A stretch of 64,000 bases of DNA, from the NCBI GenBank assembly GCA_001953115.1, contig LSSL01000121.1, positions 1-64,000 on the forward strand, given 5' to 3'. The notes under the pieces were generated by a model that searched no databases, was not told where the DNA came from, and saw only the letters and a program-made list of their open reading frames with translations. The DNA is from Smittium mucronatum (lineage: Eukaryota > Kickxellomycota > Harpellomycetes > Harpellales > Legeriomycetaceae). Numbering within the stretch: position 1 is the stretch's first letter; every line of letters starts with the position of its first letter. Shown here in pieces: positions 12,764 to 26,367 of the stretch. Position numbers and translations under genes: made by a program.

Positions 12764-12932
12764 ATTTTCCTCTTCAGGGTCAAGTGTGCAAAAATGCCAC
12801 TACGTTTTTGATCAATAAAATAATTAATTTTTTAATACATGAGTGATTGGGTTAATTTTTGGATTATCGATTAGAAAATGCTATTTTGCCAAATATAATT
12901 CCAATGCATATTTGGGCCTAGAAAGGGTCAAT
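12764..12932 (+). mobile_element. piggyBac-like MITE, diverged copy
   Basis: The left end reads CTCTTCAGGGTCAAGTGTG followed by CAAAAATGCC, and the right end reads TTTGGGCCTAGAAAGGGTC. Both align to the copy at 12406-12576 in the same orientation and with almost the same length, but the TTAA ends are eroded. Confidence 0.5.
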
Positions 12933-13417
12933 TAATTCCAATTGCTAATAGCCTCTTTTTTCCTTTTCTACTTGCGTATCTCCAATTAAATTCAATTTTC
13001 AGCTAATTATTTTCCTTTTCAACAATTACCTCGCATAGTATTGGTTCATTGGTTTAAACATTTTTTGACAGTCAATTCGGATTTGAATTACAAATATTTA
13101 TTTCCTAAATTTTCCCTAACGAAAAAAAAAAAAAGTATATACGTCAACAAAGAATTTAGAAATTTTATTTTATTTTTTTATAAAAGTCGAGAAAAGAATC
13201 GTATCGATTTTCCAAAAAGGTTTCTTCGACTTGTAACCCATTTATTCAACTGTGGACATTAAATTCCAAGTTTTAAATATTCAATTCTCAATTCTAAAAA
13301 TTCTATAAGCCGTTTTTTTAGAGAAAGGGAATACCCAAATTTTCTTCTTGACAATCATCATCTGTTACTCAATTTTTCCTGAATCCTCCCTTTTATTTAA
13401 TAAAAATAATTTCCACA

Positions 13418-16113
13418 ATGAATGAAGAAGGTCTAGCCCATTTCCAGGTATGTTTTGATTTCACCTTATCTTTTCAAAATTCTATTGATTTTTCTCTTGC
13501 TCACCCTTTTTTTTATTTATTTACCCCTCATTTTTACTATGCAACCTCCTATTTTAAATTATTGATTTTTTCCATTTATTAGAATGTTGTTCACAGAAAG
13601 CTTGTTGAAGTCAATTATTCTTCTGAAAACGGTATTTCGTTTATAATCCCATTTACTCTTCTTATTTCCTTTTTCTTTTTAACTCTTTTTCACCATCTTT
13701 ACATTTATTCATATATAGATACTGTTTTCTCAGAATATGTCACTGTAAGCTTTGATACCTTCCAATTCTCTACCTTCTATTCTCATTTTATTAACTCATT
13801 TATCCGCTTTTTCTATAATTCTTGATTTAATATTCTTTTCTATCTTTTAGACCATGATCAGAAACGACAAAAATGCCTCTCAGATTAACCAGGAGCTTTT
13901 AGAATGTATAGCTTCTCATCTTTTTATTATTCTATTTTATTTTTTTCGTGCATTTTTATATCATCTTTCTCTTTTCGAATCCCTACGTATTTTACGTTTT
14001 TCATCTATAGTGCTTGGCGACGCTTATAATCCTGAATTTGGGGTTTGGGTCGAACAAGAATCGAAAGATAGAATCTACTATCCAGACGGTCAAACATCTC
14101 AAATACAAATTGAAGGTATTTATACTTTTCTTATAAATTACACGCTTTCACTTATGTTTTATCCTTCAATTGCATTGCGATTAAATTTTATATAGAATCT
14201 ATTCCTATCGATCCTACTCCAACTCCTCAATCCGCATTCTCTCAACAATTAATCTCTCCTCAACCGACAGATAATGAAGATGTCAGAATGCGTTCAACTT
14301 CCAAAACCCCCGCTGACGCCAATAATAGACTCTTCATGAACGCTATCGAAAGTTCGAATTCTGACCGAAACTCAATTGCCCCTCATCAAAACCATTCAGA
14401 TCGTTATAAAAAAAGAGATAATCCTGATCGTAGCTCTTCGAGATCTAAAAAGGATCACTCTGCATCTGATCGTCTCAAATCTTCTAATTCTCGCAATGGA
14501 AATGTCCTTCGTAACACTAGTTCCAGATCTTCTAGATCTCCCATAAAAGGTATCAATTTTATCTACTCTTCCTGCTTCAATATATTTTTCCTTCCAAATG
14601 CTTCCTTAGCTCTAACTTTTCGCTTTATTATCTAAATTTGTGATTATTCTTTTTTACAGAAATATCTATAAAAAGCTCTAGAAGGTCAAACAATTCAAAT
14701 TCTGAAATATTGTCACGACTTGGAAAGTCGGGAAATTCTTCAAATAAAATCGAAAAAAACTCTCAGCAAAAGAATTCTCCTTTACAAGCCAAAATTAAAG
14801 GTATTGCCGATGATTCAGGTGCTAATCGTTCTCACAAAAAGAGCGTTTTAAGCCGCCTGGGTTCTCGTGTTAGTCCAGATCTTACTTCCAATGCTTCAGA
14901 CCTCGACCCTCTCTCGCAAAGAGCCAATTTCTTAAAGCAATCCCTTCAGATGGGGTTAGACTCAAACAATCAAAATTCGGCCCAATTTGGATATCCTCAT
15001 AATAACAATTTCCATTCAACAAACAATAATCTTCCAGAAAACTTATATGGTCTTAAAAGAACCAAATGCTCCAAATGGCCTCTATGTGAATCTGGCTCCG
15101 ACTGTCCTTACTTTCACCCCACAAAAGCCTGCCCTGATTTCCCAAATTGTCCTTTACCCGCAAAAGAATGCATGTATATTCATCCAGCTGTCGGTACCCC
15201 TGGTCTTGAAAATCTCACTTCTCATAATTTGACTTTGAAAAACACTCCCTCTGCTAAGCTTAACGCTTCTTCGCAAATTCTTTGCAAGTATGGCATCAAT
15301 TGCACTAATCCCACATGTGGTTTTGCCCACCCTGATGGAAAACTTTCATCTACCACACCTCTAAACCCAAATCCCTTAGACAAATCCGCTATTCTATGTA
15401 AATTTTACCCAAACTGTATGAATACCAGATGTCCTTTTCTCCACCCAGATCCCAACCAAGTGTCTGCACAACCTTTCCCACCTTCATCTTTCAATAAGAC
15501 TTTAATAAACAATCCAGCTGCAGCCCCCGTGCCTGTAGCCAACCCAACTGGTCTCCAATCAGAGCTGGCTTCCGCTGACCCAAATTCAGGTAAACTTCCA
15601 GGGTCCTTATGTGACCCAGCTAAAAAGGTTCCCTTTCCATGTCGCGATGGAGAAAATTGCCCCAGACTTGATTGTCACTTCGTCCATCCTCATGAATCTA
15701 GTGCCGAAGCCTTACCATGCAAATTTGGTCATTACTGCACTCGACCCAACTGTATGTATTCTCATCCAACCAGAAATAAGTCGCTTATCATCGACAACTC
15801 AGGTACAAATCCTGTTGTACTTACGTCCACGACCTCTGGAATAGAGAATAGACTTGATCATATAAGCGAAAGACCATTTGCAGCTCCTCAAGTGACTGAA
15901 GTATCCATGGCCAACGATGATGCTGATAACAATCAAATAGGAGTTATCCAATCCCAACCAAACAACTTATTCGGGAACAATCAATCTGGTTCAGAAAATG
16001 GAATCTCTAACAGCGGAATCCAGTCCCACCTACAAAAGCAGAGCCAGCTATTACTTGACTCCTCGCTAAATAGTCAAATAGATCATACTGACGATGTAGT
16101 CATGAATTTATGA
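13418..16113 (+). CDS. NAB2: NAB2/ZC3H14-type CCCH zinc-finger poly(A)-binding protein
   Basis: Nuclear poly(A)-RNA-binding protein that limits tail length and aids mRNA export (family knowledge). Seven exons join in frame to 690 aa: 13418-13447, 13583-13631, 13719-13744, 13851-13905, 14011-14115, 14196-14549, 14660-16113. Residues 1-75 resemble the PWI-like N-terminal helical domain of Nab2/ZC3H14, with TTMIRNDKNASQINQELLE and a following GDAY...F..WV. A Ser/Arg/Asn-rich linker follows. The C-terminal half has six CX5CX4-5CX3H fingers at about 343-359, 364-381, 415-430, 453-468, 534-549 and 560-575. Yeast Nab2 has seven and human ZC3H14 five. The second finger departs slightly from the pattern (CPDFPNCPLPAKECMYIH). 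Two SRLG motifs precede the fingers. The first four exons are only 26-55 nt, and exons 1-5 were placed by splice consensus and the domain match. Confidence 0.88.
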
Positions 16114-19100
16114 ATATTCTCTTTTGCTAAACTTACTGTTATTCCTCTATTAAAACTCGTACTCACCTCCATCAAATTTTACAAATATAGTTCATATAAT
16201 TTCCATCCTTCCTCTACAAGCCTCAAAAATAATTAGAGCTATTCGGACCATGAATTTCTAATAGAAAATTTTGGATACATCTTTTCTAAGCTAATAACTG
16301 AGGAAATCAATTCTGTACTAAATTTTCTATTAGGGATTTGAGCTATGAAAAAAATAATAGTATTTTTACTAATTTAAATTTGAAAAAAAGTGTTCTTTAT
16401 TACTCTAAATTTATCTTTTTTGGTATTATTAATTATTGTTAATGGAGAAAACGGTTATTATATCTAATTAATGTTTAATACATTCAAATTGGCTATTTCT
16501 CTTCTTTGCACTTTATATATATATTCTTTATGAAATTAATAGCACCACATTATTGCATTGGCATTCATATCAGGGTATAACATACCCTTTTAATTTTCCT
16601 ATGCTGAGGACATATTTACCTTTACAAAATGGTATTTGTGATCCTTTTAGAAAACTCATTAAAAAACAAACTAGATTTAAATTTTCATAATTTTCTACTA
16701 AATATTGGGCATTATGATGAGATTTTCGAACAAACTGAAAATTGATTTATTACGAAAACTTTCTTTTAATCTAAAATTTTTTAAAATTACTTGGCCTTTT
16801 TTTATTTTCGATCTCTATCCAATTTAGTTATATTTCGAAACAGATAATATTAGATTTTATTTTCCAGGCTACATCTAAACTTCCACACACATATATATAT
16901 ATCTTTCTGAAATAAGAAATAAAAAAATACAAGTAGAAAGAATATTAATATTTTTCATAACTTTACTTTTTTTAAAAAAAAAAAACTTCTGATTAGCCCA
17001 TTTTTTAAAAGAAAAAAACTGTATTAAAAAAGAAAAACACCAAGATAATTATATTATTTGAAAAAAAATATTTTATAGACTGAAGAAATCGAATCCCATG
17101 GTTTCCTCTAATTTATTTTTAATTATATATTTATAAACATGTATTTTTTTTTCTGGTATGTGTGCTTCATTATTGAATATGATATTAACCCGTACCTCTT
17201 AAATCATTTTTGGGTCGTTTCCAGAATTTATTGTAAGTTCAATAAATATGAAATGAGCCTCTAGTGAAATATAATTGTATAAAATATTAAGGTCTCTTTT
17301 TACTCGAAACATTTTTAATTTTACTTTAAAATTTTCCTCCTAATTAAAGTTTTTTTTTTTTGGAATTGAAAAATTGAAAAATTATGCTAAAGTGTCCAAA
17401 ATTAATGCGCTATTACTTTCCATATAACTAATTTTAAAAATTGATTCATTTTCCAGAATTTTTATTGTTTTTATATTATGAATAGTTTTTATTAGAATCG
17501 GAGATATTTCATATATCGTAGAAAAATTATGTGAGTTAAAAAAAAAAAATTATCGATATATTTATGCTAAAAAAATCGATATAATTCACAAAAAAAACTT
17601 TAAATTTTGCAAAAGTCTTAACAAATAAAAAAATATCCGTATAGTATGAATTATATAAAATTATTATTCTTCCACATACAATTAAAACTTTTTAGATTAG
17701 CTTTTTGAGTATTTTAGTCATTTACAACAAACTATTTAAAAATAATTTTATCAAAAATAGATGTATTTGAATTTTTTGTGAAATTAAAAAGAAATGATAT
17801 TTGAGGATATAAATAAAATAATATCAAAGAAAGAATAAAAAAACTCGCTTTAAACCTGAGATTACGCTTACAAAATAAGACTCAAACATTTCATAATGCA
17901 AGTTTTTTGAGTTTTTAAGAAAATTTAATTACGATCCAAATAAATTTTAAAAAAAATTAATAAATAGGAATTTATTTAGCTTCTTTTCTTTAAAAAAAAT
18001 ATATTGGGTGTTTTTTTGTATAAAATTATACTATAATGGATAGATTTTTTTAATTTCGGTTTAAATTTTTGATTCGTTTTGATATATCAATAAAAAGCTA
18101 CATTATTTTTCAACAAAAACAAATCAAAAAAATCAACTCATAATTTGAAACAATAAAAAAGAACCAAAAAAATAGTCTCAATTTTTAGTAAAAAAGAATA
18201 TCTCAATTGTTAAATTTTGAAAAATCATAAATAATAAATATAATGAAAATATTATATTAAATAGTTATTTTAAAACCCCGTTTTTTTTTTTATTTTTTGC
18301 GCGATAAATAAAAACTCAACATTCAAAAAAACTTTTATTATAAATTTTCTTGTTTTTTACGAAAAAATTAATCTATTTTGAGGGTAAAAATTGATTTGAA
18401 ATTTAAGGGTATATTTGACAAGAATATATAAAGAATTTCGATTGTTTTTTTTTTTGATTAAATTGGAGAAAAGACACGATAATTTGAGAGTTTTTGTTTT
18501 TTTTATTTAAGCTATATCTAATAATCGTTATAAATGGCTAAATGAAATTAAATCTTCAATAATCACATTCAAGATTTTTTTTTTGAAAAAAATGTAAATA
18601 AGTCAATAAAAATCATTCATTATACCTTTTTTTTGTTAAAAAAACATAATTAGATATAAAAAAATCCTATTATTATAAATAAATATATTAAATCTTGTAC
18701 AAAAAAACACGAGTATAGTTGATTTGAGTATAAATATTATTGTAAAATGATTATATATTTAATTTAATATATCTGAAAGATAAAATTCAAACTTTTTATA
18801 CCTTTGTTAAAATGATTTCGAAAAAAATAAAATTAATGAAAAAATATTTTTGAAAAAAATCAGTTTAGTATTCTAAAAATTCCGTTATTCGTTATGCATT
18901 TTTGTTAATTTATTGAAAGCTGGTCTAAAATTTCTCATAATTTTTTTTATTGAGTTAAATGCTAATCTATTTAAAATATAAAGAATAACTTTATTTCTTG
19001 AAAATAATGTAGCAAGAATATTATGACTACCTATAATTTTTATTTAATTTTATTTAAAAAAATAAGACAATTTAATAAAAAATTTAGAAATAGCCCAAAA

Positions 19101-20533
19101 TATTGAATTAAAGAACCGATTTAATTTACTTTTTTAAAATTCATTTACTATTCTTGATATATTCTGTAATATTTTTTATCCTTTATATGTATTGAAACTT
19201 TTATATTAAACAAATTTTTTAAATTTAAACTATAATTTTTAATATTACTTAATGTTTCTAAAATTTTTGATATATAAATTTTAATCAGAAACTGAGGTCT
19301 TTTAAAAGTATTTATCTCCTGTATTATAAATGGCGATTTCTACTGTTTAGATTTTTTAAAATTAAAATCATTTTTGGAAATTTCTGATAATTTTCTAAAA
19401 AAATTTAGCTTTTAATGTTTGAATTTTTTTAAAAAAAAATTCCCGAATTTTCTATAATTATCTACCTTAAATCTCTTATTATAAAGTGAAGATCTTATTT
19501 TGTAATTTTTTTATCATAAAGTTTGATAAAAAGATGAAAAAGTTATTTTAGAATCAAATATAAGCTAAATTTTAACCGATAATAAAAAACTCTTTGCATA
19601 GTCACATTCTCTTGGATTATGTCTCCAGAATTTATTTTTATTCTATATTTCTATTAATTTTCTGATCAATAAATTCTCATTACACTCCTTTTATTTTCCC
19701 ATTCATTATTAGTTATGTTTTAATGAAGCATTTGTTATAAATTCAATTTTTATATAGAAATTTGTTATATTATTGTTGGAAACTAAATTATTTATATATG
19801 GGAAAATGAAAAAATGAAAAAATCAGAAAAAATGGATAAATAGTAAAATAAAATGAAAATTGAAAAAAAATTCATAAATTCAGGATTTTTTTAAATTGTT
19901 TTTTAAATGAGAAGTGTATTGATTTTTGAATATAAATAAAAATTATAGCTGATTTACGGAAATGTAAATCAATAAAAATATTTTAAAGTAATATTTATAT
20001 GATTTTGTGTGTAAAAAAAACCGTTTTAGTAACATTAAAACAGAACTAGTGAAAAAATCTAGTTTTTAATTTTAATTTTTTTAAATTAATGATTGGTTTT
20101 AAAAAATACTTTATTTTATTAAAATTATTATTTGAACTTTCCAATAAATCAGAGATATTTAAATTTTGTACAGTAATCCGTTCTATATAAGTAAATATTA
20201 AATTAATAAATCGATACTACCATTTTAATATAAATTAATTTGTTTTTATAAGATTTACTTAAATGGATATGTGGTGTATTTTTAGTTATTTTTGTTACAT
20301 GAATATATACATATGTATAATTATATAATCACCAAAAGCTTCACAGATAAAATCTTTTTTAGTTATAGTTTTTTTTATAAATGATATCCATTTATTTATT
20401 TTCTCATATTTCTGCTCCTGAGTGGATTTTTAAAAAAATAATTTAAATTTAGATGAAAGGTTTGAAATTAGGTTTATAAAATAGCTTTCGAGATCACTAA
20501 TTATGATTAAAAATTTTGAATAATGAAAATGTG

Positions 20534-20534
<1 letters not shown>

Positions 20535-20573
<39 letters not shown>
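20535..20573. repeat. (AAT)n microsatellite
   Basis: About thirteen uninterrupted copies of the ATA/AAT trinucleotide, the longest simple repeat of this type in the window. Confidence 0.95.
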
Positions 20574-20574
<1 letters not shown>

Positions 20575-22569
20575 TATTTTTATCTTCCAACAGAAAAAAT
20601 TCTATGAATTTTTTCGCGCCTGTAACTTTAAAAAATGTTAAATTGTATTTTGACCCTATTTAATTTTTTTGCCTTTAAACTATTATTAATTGCAATAAAG
20701 CTTTACATAAATATTTTATGACGGTATTTATAAAGTGTTATTACATATCTACCCTTTACTGCTACTATATTTTAAAATCATTCTATATTCATTTAAAAAT
20801 TTAAATTATGATGCCTTTATCATTATCCAAAAAAATAAAATTACTTTTAATAGATTTTACACTCTCCATAACGGTTTTTATAATTACACGGCCACAGTTT
20901 TTTTTTGAAAAAATTGACTTTTTATGCTCAAAAATATTTTTTTGAATTTTTACCGCTCAAACCGGAGCTTATTGAAATATTGTTATTATAATGATTAATT
21001 TCGTTCAGTTTTTAACAGTATTATTGAAAAATAATTACTTTAACGCATGTAACCCCCAAAATTTAAACTATATAAAAAAGAGAGTTTTTTTTGACGAAAT
21101 ATCTCATTTCTGCTCTCGTGAATTTAACAACTTTTACTAAATTTAATCATGTCCATATGGTAATTTCAAATTAAAAAAAATACAGTTTTCTAATAAATTA
21201 TTAAATAGTAAATTTGTTGTATATTAAATTCAAATATTTTAAGTTTGGATTATATTGAAGTTAAACATAAAAAACAGTGGACATTAAGAGTTCATATTTT
21301 ATACCAAGATGTTTACTTGCTCTCGCATAGATAAATCGCATTTTTTACAAGACTTTTTTTACTTGAAATAAATTGCATATTAGTTCCTATCATCTGTTAA
21401 ATTAATTTTTATACCATTTCTGTCAAAATGATAATTTTTTCTACAGAAAAAAGTTACAATTTGAAAGAATAATTTTAGAAATATAAGTACAAAAAATTAA
21501 AAGATTTTTATTTATTTTCTGAATATATTTATTTATATGTAGTTCTTTCTATCGAATTTAATCACACTTAAAAAATCATTAATATATGATTATATTAATT
21601 ATTTTTTTTCCGGATAGCGTATTTCTAAATATATTGAGAAAAATGAATTACCTTGAATCAAAAGTGTTTCAAATGGAACATTAATAAAAATTTACATAAT
21701 ATTAGCCTTAAAAGTGTTTTTGAAAACATATTTTATATTTCAAATACACAATAATAATATATAATGAAAAAATTTATTATCATCTTAAAGAGATACTAAT
21801 TTTTTATTTAGTCACATAAATATATCCAAAAAAAGCTTGAAATATACTAAATAATGAATATTCTGGCTATTTTATTTAAATTAAATAAGATAAGACGGAG
21901 GGGGGGGGGGGTATAGAAATTTTTATTATGAAAAAATCTATAATCAAAATCTCTTTTTATATGTTATCTAAAATTCTAAGTAATCACTGAGAAAATATAT
22001 TTAAAATGGTAAAAAGATTAAAATAGTTAAGATCTTTAATTTATTATAAATAATTTTTTTTAAATAGCATACCGCAAAATTAATTATATAAAATAAAATT
22101 AACTCATTCAATATTTTTTTTTGAGTTTCAGTTTAAATTAAATGTGATAAAAATTCACTAATAGATTAGAATTAATTTACTATTTCTCCAACAAAAAAAT
22201 TCACTATTTTTTATTAGATATAAAGAATAAATATCCTGAAAAAATCGAAAAAGTGTATATTTATATTTATGTATTTATGCATTTATGCATTTTTAATTAT
22301 AAACTATGAATAATTTAGTTTCAAATTATTAGTTTAACCCAACTATATCCCTTGTATTATAAAGTTTAACAGAAAATAATGCCAATTTATTTTTATTGGA
22401 TGTCTCCGATTTCAAGGTAAAATGACTTGTATTTTTTTTAAATTTCTAATTTAATAATCAATTATTTTTAACATCAATTTTCACATTTTAATTTACTTAT
22501 AGAACATATTCGAATATAACATGGGATTTTTATAGGGATACAAAAAATCCAGAGATTAAGTGAGGTAAG

Positions 22570-22596
22570 AATAAATAAATAAATAAATAAATAAAT
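22570..22596. repeat. (AAAT)n microsatellite
   Basis: Six to seven tandem copies of the AAAT tetranucleotide. Confidence 0.9.
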
Positions 22597-23687
22597 CTCA
22601 GGATTAATACATCATATTTTAATAATGAAACATTAAATTTTAAAGTTAAAATGTGAAGATAATAATATTCTAGTTTTCTTAAAGAGTAGTATTCGCTATA
22701 TTTTTTATGCTTTAAAGTCTAAAAAACAGGTTTAAAAAATTTTTATAGGAAATTTATAGCTCCATAAAAGCTACTAAATTTTACTGTGCATGAAAATATA
22801 TTTTTTTATTATAAAGTTGCATATGTTTATTTTTTTTAAAAAATCCAATATTTTATAAAAAAAAATACAATTTCTTAAAATATAAAAGATTTCTCTGTAA
22901 TTTTTATATTTTTTATTTAACTACATTGTATATTCAATATTTTTTAATGCGATTTTTTTTTTTTCATGGAAAGTTTAAAAAAACAGATTTAAACCCGAAT
23001 TTATGCTAATTTTTTTGGTTTAATAGATAAAATATCCAAATATAATTAAATAAGTGTATATTTTATATTTCACAAATGAGCTCGTTTTTGCTTACATTGA
23101 GGAAACTACTATAAGATAAAATTATTAAAAATGCGCTGAAAAAATAGAATATAAAGGATTATCATGATATCTCTATTAAACTTTTTCAGTTGAATGCAAA
23201 CTGGGTATTCAATTTATTAATATTCAACAATCGACTTTGAAGACATCCATTTACACATCATCAACCAGTCGTGTGTCCGAGGTTGAATTAAGTCGATAAT
23301 TAAGGCGGTCATAACCATTTAACTCCTATCGAAAACCCACTTCTAACTAGGATAATTCAAGAAAAAAAACTAATGAAATATTCAATCTTCAACTAAGTTT
23401 ATTGTAATATTTGCAAGAAACTAACATCTTTTAGAATTTTGATGTCGAGTTTTTGAATAAAAAGTGTTTCATAGTGTGGTAGACTGTTCGGCTCTTTTAT
23501 TATCGAGGTGAACATCATCATAATCACTGTTATCTATGTCACTGAAAATTTACCAACATTTTAAAATAAGAATAGGAGAACGTTTTATAAAAATTTAGTG
23601 TAATTTTCATCTAAAGGTGCACTTCTTAGACCCCTAAATCATGGCAAGGCATTTCACTGTTGAGAAATGGGTGCATTTATTAACATA

Positions 23688-23853
23688 TTAACTTCCTGGC
23701 CCAAAAGTTTATTCAATTCCTATTTGACAAACCCAGCACTTTCTATTCTATGATTATGAAATCAGGCCAATCAAAAAGATTATAATTTTTAAAAATGTTT
23801 TTATTAACGAGAAATGAATGTCATTTTTTCGCCACCGGCTCTGAAAGGGTTAA
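23688..23853 (-). mobile_element. piggyBac-like MITE, inverted copy
   Basis: A 166-bp unit starting TTAACTTCCTGGCCC and ending GAGCCGGTGGCG on the reverse strand just inside TTAACCCTTTC. It is the same family as 12406-12576 but in the opposite orientation. It sits about 180 bp upstream of the DRG1 start codon, so it may lie within that promoter. Confidence 0.55.
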
Positions 23854-24031
23854 ATATTGATAAATCAGATTGATCATCCAATAAAGACTAATATTTTCTC
23901 AGCATGTTAAGCAGTTCTAATAGAGGTTGACTTAACAGCCATTTATTATACATCTTTAATAAAAACAAAAAGGAAATTCAGTTTTTGGGATAAAAAAATT
24001 GTTAGTTCTTACAGATTTCACAATTTAGACA

Positions 24032-26060
24032 ATGGGGATCCTCGAAAAGATCGCTGATATCGAAAGAGAAATCGGCAGAACACAAAAGAATAAAGGTATT
24101 CCTTCTTTTCAATTTTTTTTTACGTTTCTAGTTTTTCCTGTTTTATTTAATTTTATGATCTTATTTATTTTAGCCACCGAATACCATCTCGGATTACTCA
24201 AGGGGAAATTAGCAAAGTATAGAGCTGAACTACTCGAACCAAAAGGATCAGGTCCAAAGGTAATTTTCATTTCATCGTGATTGATTCTTTTAATATTTTA
24301 TTCCTTCCTTGTGCGTTAGGGTGAAGGATTTGACGTCCTGAAATCTGGCGATGCTCGAGTGGCATTAATTGGATTTCCTTCAGTTGGAAAATCCACTCTT
24401 CTGGGGAAAATTACGGAAACTAAATCCGAAGCTGCCTCATACGAATTTACTACTCTAACTGCTATTCCTGGAAAATTCATGTACAAAGGAGCTAATATAC
24501 AGATTTTAGATTTACCAGGAATTATCCAAGGGGCTTCAGAGGGTAAGATACTATCCCTTTTAATTTTTTATTCACTTTTACTTAAAATGGAGTTGAAACT
24601 ATACTAAAGATTAATACCTTTTTTTTCTAAAATTTTTTTTAGGAAAGGGCCGTGGTAGACAAGTCATCGCAGTTGCTCGTACCGCTGATTTGGTTCTAAT
24701 GATGCTCGATGCTACAAAATCACATCTACAAAGGTACTTATATTTGAAAAATTTCTAAAAATTTTAAAAAAAATTAAATGTTTTTTATTTTCATTATAAA
24801 AAACTTATTAGTCTGTTTTTTTTCCCCAAAATTTTTTTGTTATTTAATATATAAAGACCTCAACTTACTAAAGAGCTGGAAGCTGTGGGAATACGTCTCA
24901 ATAAGAAAGTTCCGGATATATATTTTAAAGTAAAATTTTCATTCCCATATTCAAACAATCAATTCTTGATATGAAAAAAAATAACATTAACAAACCATCA
25001 ATTTTTCTTTGAATCTGGGGGGGGGGGTCTTTTAGGTCAAGAAGGGCGGTGGTGTCAGTTACAATCCTGTAGTTAAGCAATCTTATCTCACCGAAAGAAT
25101 GGTCACCGATATTTTGCACCAGTATAGAATTTTTAATGCCGAAGTTCTCGTTAGACAAGATGTTACCGTTGACGAATTCATAGATGTTGTCTTGGGAAAT
25201 AGAAAGTATCTTCCTTGTTTATATGTGCGTATTTTTTTATTTCCTCTAATGGGTTTCTCTTACTCTTTTATTGTCCGAGAACTTATGCTCAGAAATATAA
25301 CTTTTAAACTTTTGGTCAGGTTTACAACAAGATCGACCAAATTACAATCGAGCAACTAGATGTTATAGCCAGAGAAGACAACACAACTGTTATTAGGTAT
25401 ATTCTTATATATTTCATGTTTTACTTTTCTATTTCCTTATATCAGATTTTTTATTAAGTATATAAATTTTTCTTTTGTTACACTATAGTGCTGAGGAAAA
25501 TTTAAACATGGATACCTTGAAAGATTCGATATGGGAACACCTGAATCTTTTGAGAGTTTACACTAAAAGACATGCAGGTACACTATCGCTATAAGTTGAT
25601 TTATTTTTTTTAACACGAACTTATAAAACTAATTAAAATTTTATGTATAACATTTCCCTTAAATTTGCTTTTTGTTTCTTTGCGAGTATATAGAGTATCC
25701 AGATTTTAGCGAGGGCTTAATTCTGAGAAGTGGGGCAACTGTAGAAACTGCTGTAACTAAGATAAAATTCTCTTTACAACTTCAATCTTTGAATTTATTC
25801 TTAAAGCATTTTTTTAAACTTGTTAAACTTTCATTTGATTTAATTTTTATTTGTTAGTGTCACTCTATTCATCGATCTCTTGTTGAGAATTTTAGATACG
25901 CTCTTGTTTGGGTATGTTCTTTTAATTTTTGTTTTTGATTGTTTATTAATTACTTTTTTTTTGCGGTAAAAAGGGAACTTCAACCAAACACAACCCACAA
26001 CGAGTTGGATTAGGTCATCTCCTTGAGAATGAAGACGTGATCCAAATTGTTAAAAAATAA
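24032..26060 (+). CDS. RBG1: Developmentally regulated GTP-binding protein 1 (DRG1/RBG1)
   Basis: Cytosolic OBG-family GTPase that acts with a DFRP partner on stalled ribosomes (family knowledge). Eleven exons give 363 aa, close to human DRG1 (367): 24032-24095, 24174-24259, 24320-24542, 24643-24733, 24857-24929, 25036-25224, 25320-25396, 25489-25577, 25694-25752, 25858-25911, 25974-26060. Visible signatures are the RTQKNKAT N-terminal helix, G1 GFPSVGKST (68-76), the YEFTTLT switch, G3 DLPGI (114-118), [18 protein letters not shown]4 NKID (245-248), G5 SAEEN (268-272) and a C-terminal TGS domain ending [20 protein letters not shown]. Intron 5 contains an 11-nt G run (25017-25027). The last intron has an unusual acceptor: a GCGGTAAAAAG tail directly before GGAACT. 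It is convergent with CDC45; the stops are 307 bp apart. Confidence 0.96.
25017..25027 (+). repeat. G homopolymer inside a DRG1 intron
   Basis: Eleven consecutive G residues about ten bases before the acceptor of intron 5, in place of the usual pyrimidine tract. Confidence 0.9.
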
Positions 26061-26367
26061 CCGAGAAATCAAAACCAATCTCGAAAGAAGGGGAATATTT
26101 TTTTTTTTTTAAATTTCAAAGTTAAATATTAGTTAATATAAAGATTTGATACAATTTTATTTGTGGTTTAGATTTTTTTTTCATAAAATTTCAATATATA
26201 AACTATACTTGTCAATTTCGAGTAGATAATACGTATATCAAAAATTTTAAACATGAGTAATTTATCAATTCTATCAAAAAAAAAGTTATTCATGGATGTG
26301 AATTATTTTAACCAACTAATATAGTTATTTTTTCAGGAAAAGCAAGAAGAGATGCGAAGTAAGTATA
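26061..26367. other. Short convergent intergenic spacer
   Basis: The 307-bp spacer between the DRG1 and CDC45 stop codons. It is AT-rich with T runs suited to cleavage and polyadenylation from both sides. No other feature was seen. Confidence 0.7.

Larger units (their letters stand above)
9965..13417. other. Intergenic region with MITE cluster, no gene recognised
   Basis: About 3.4 kb between the divergently transcribed FMP25-like and NAB2-like genes, so it holds both promoters. A pyrimidine-rich tract precedes the NAB2-like ATG. No protein-coding exon was recognised. At least three or four short TTAA-bounded repeats lie at 11204-12932 and are listed separately. Confidence 0.6.
16114..24031. 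other. Eight-kilobase AT desert, no gene recognised
   Basis: Extremely AT-rich with no credible reading frame. It contains an AAT-type trinucleotide run (20535-20573), a 12-nt G run (21900-21911), an AAAT run (22570-22596) and one piggyBac-like MITE (23688-23853). The last few hundred bases presumably hold the DRG1 promoter. Confidence 0.65.

Noticed and set aside
13041..13262. 73-codon frame upstream of the NAB2-like gene
   Set aside because: Its content is Lys/Phe/Asn-rich, as expected from random AT-rich DNA, and no motif or splice link to the gene was seen.
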